Below, piece by piece: positions 58,671-59,881 of a stretch of DNA of 59,881 nucleotides. The stretch's first letter is position 1. Each line of letters starts with the position of its first letter. Location: assembly GCA_910587835.1 (NCBI GenBank), contig CAJUNQ010000112.1, forward strand, positions 1 through 59,881. The letters run 5' to 3'. The notes below the pieces were generated by a model that searched no databases, was not told the origin of the DNA, and saw only the letters and a list, made by a program, of their open reading frames with translations. The position numbers were made by a program, and so were the translations under genes. Source of the DNA: an uncultured Oscillospiraceae bacterium. GTDB lineage: Bacteria > Bacillota > Clostridia > Oscillospirales > Acutalibacteraceae.

Positions 58671-59597
58671 TCAATTATGGAAGCGGGTGCCGATAAAGCG
58701 TTCGCTCTGGGCAGGGGAATACTGAAACACATCCATATGCCGCCCGGTAAAAAAGTACTCCGGCGGGCTGGGCCGTCGGGGAGGGCTGTCGAAGGTCTCA
58801 ATAATAATGAGCTTGATTTTCATGCGGCCGGGCAGCACGCTTTTGATGAACACGCTGGCCTGCTGGCCGGGAAAGATATTCTCCTTCAGCTCCGCCAGCC
58901 CCGCCAGGTTGGGGGCCAGCTCTACAAACACCCCATAGCTCTCCACGCTGCGAATGACCCCGCCCACGGTCTCTCCTGCCTGGAACCGGGCCGCGTTCTC
59001 CTCCCAGGTGCCCAGCAGCTCCTTGTGGGTCAGGGTGACCCGGCTGTTCTCCTTGCTGCGCACCACGGCCCTGATGTCCATGCCCGGCAGAAAACGCTCC
59101 CGGGGGTGCTCAATGCGGGAGACCGAGATGGCGTCAATGGGCAGCAGCGACGAGATGCCGCAGCCGATGTCGGCAAACACCCCAAAGGGCTCGATGTGGG
59201 TCACCCGGGCCGTAATCACATCCCCCGGCAGCAGGCCCGCTATGTACTGGGCGGCGCAGCGCTCTTGGGCCGCCCGGCGGGAGAGGCGGGCGGTCACGCC
59301 TCCCCACTGGTCCCCTGTGAGCTCCTGCACCACAAAGCACACAGGGCGGTTCACCCGGGAGAGAATGGCAATGTCCCGCACCGTGCCCTCGCGGATGCCA
59401 ATGGCCCCCTCCTCCCGGGGGATCACCCCCTTCATGCCGGGCAGCTCCACAATCAGGTCGTGGCTGCTGTCGCACATCACTGCCCTGGCCTCCAATATTT
59501 TCTCCTCCCGCACGGCCTCTGCCAGCGCCGCCGGGCTCTGGAGGGCGGCGGCGTTTTCGGGGGTATCCATCAAATAGCCTTCCGGATAAAATTGCAT
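58671..59597 (-). CDS. S1 domain RNA-binding protein
   Basis: A 308-residue protein with an N-terminal S1-like segment (LIVELPGMKGVIPREEGAIG) and two clear S1 domains (GDVITARVTHIEPFGVFADIGCGISSLLPIDAIS and GETVGGVIRSVESYGVFVELAPNLAGLAELKEN). These are conserved in Clostridia as S1-like proteins of unknown target. The start at 59597 (MQFYPEG) matches relatives by pattern; ATG at 59570 with GGAAGG upstream is the alternative. Confidence 0.88.
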   Translation of the reverse strand: MQFYPEGYLMDTPENAAALQSPAALAEAVREEKILEARAVMCDSSHDLIVELPGMKGVIPREEGAIGIREGTVRDIAILSRVNRPVCFVVQELTGDQWGGVTARLSRRAAQERCAAQYIAGLLPGDVITARVTHIEPFGVFADIGCGISSLLPIDAISVSRIEHPRERFLPGMDIRAVVRSKENSRVTLTHKELLGTWEENAARFQAGETVGGVIRSVESYGVFVELAPNLAGLAELKENIFPGQQASVFIKSVLPGRMKIKLIIIETFDSPPRRPSPPEYFFTGRHMDVFQYSPAQSERFIGTRFHN

Positions 59598-59740
59598 GAG
59601 TCTGACACATCCCTTTCTCCTTCAGACGTTTCCATTCGTCCTGGTTTTGTCAATCTTTATGCTGGAGGAAGGGGTAATATGCCCGTGGGAGAGGGGAACG
59701 CAAGAGCCGCCTGATAATCTCTGAGAGTTTTTTCGCTCTT

Positions 59741-59881
59741 TAGGGCTTGTTTGAAAATAGAGGAAATGACGAATTTTTACCCAGAAGGGGTTCATTTCAA
59801 GGAAAAAACCGCAAGGCAATCTTCCGATTGGCGAGGATTTTTGACGCAGAAAGGGGCCCCTTCTGGGTAAAAAGACGGCCT
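59741..59881 (+). mobile_element. MITE-like palindromic repeat, copy D (cut by window end)
   Basis: Begins TAGGGCTTGTTTGAAAATAG and GAGGAAATG, exactly as copy A, then AAGGAAAAAACCGCAAG and GAGGATTTTTGACGCAGAAAG. The right arm is beyond the window. It lies 144 bases upstream of the S1-domain gene. Confidence 0.85.

Overview
The window is high-GC chromosome from a Gram-positive anaerobe, most likely a Clostridia gut commensal of the Oscillospiraceae/Ruminococcaceae type. The evidence is gene order (infC-rpmI-rplT-trmH-dprA-topA-trmFO; a DUF512 radical SAM gene, der and plsY; yceD-rpmF; metG-tatD-TatD-linked radical SAM), the use of TrmFO, PlsX and PlsY, a class B sortase with its surface protein, and strong GGAGG ribosome binding sites. 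No rRNA or tRNA gene and no CRISPR array was seen.

Layout. 1-0.5 kb: edge of a mobile element (TnpV) that appears to truncate a family 5 glycoside hydrolase. 0.5-7 kb: a surface locus with a MucBP-type cell-wall-anchored protein (split by an apparent frameshift), its sortase, an AP2-domain protein and a serine recombinase. Between the last two lies a 110 bp segment flanked by 17 bp inverted repeats and carrying a good promoter, which looks like a phase-variable inverton. 7-9.4 kb: a chemoreceptor behind a structured leader or small RNA. 9.5-22 kb: a long minus-strand run of housekeeping genes from infC (AUU start and attenuator) to rnc. 22-23.2 kb: a divergent Erm-type rRNA methylase with a leader peptide containing the Arg-Leu-Arg macrolide-arrest motif. 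23.3-33.7 kb: Nudix proteins, plsY, der, a DUF512 protein, rpmF, yceD, a P-loop protein, pgi and a DacF-type carboxypeptidase. 33.8-42.8 kb: a compact phage-derived cluster collinear with Bacillus PBSX (portal, protease, capsid, connectors, LysM, hub, spike, gp25, J and gpI proteins) but without terminase, sheath, tube, tape measure, lysis or integrase genes. 43-57 kb: plus-strand genes including two TM2 proteins, metG, tatD, a TPM protein and an MBOAT/DHHW/FkbH/acyl-carrier set. 57-59.6 kb: a cation:proton antiporter and an S1-domain protein.

The FkbH-like protein, its own carrier protein, an MBOAT transferase and an SGNH-like DHHW protein together resemble the architecture of the Dlt (D-alanylation) pathway. 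FkbH chemistry would supply a glycerate-derived acyl group instead of D-alanine, so the set may decorate a cell-surface polymer with glyceryl or a related group.

The window is rich in non-coding repeats: a MITE-like ~165-190 bp family (four copies), a ~160 bp inverted repeat touching the plsX stop codon, ~123 bp tandem repeats between plsY and der, and two families of tandem repeats (about 53 bp and 105-113 bp) that appear as two oppositely oriented arrays around 44.2-53.1 kb. Many repeats contain CCAGCG/CGCTGG palindromes lying against stop codons.
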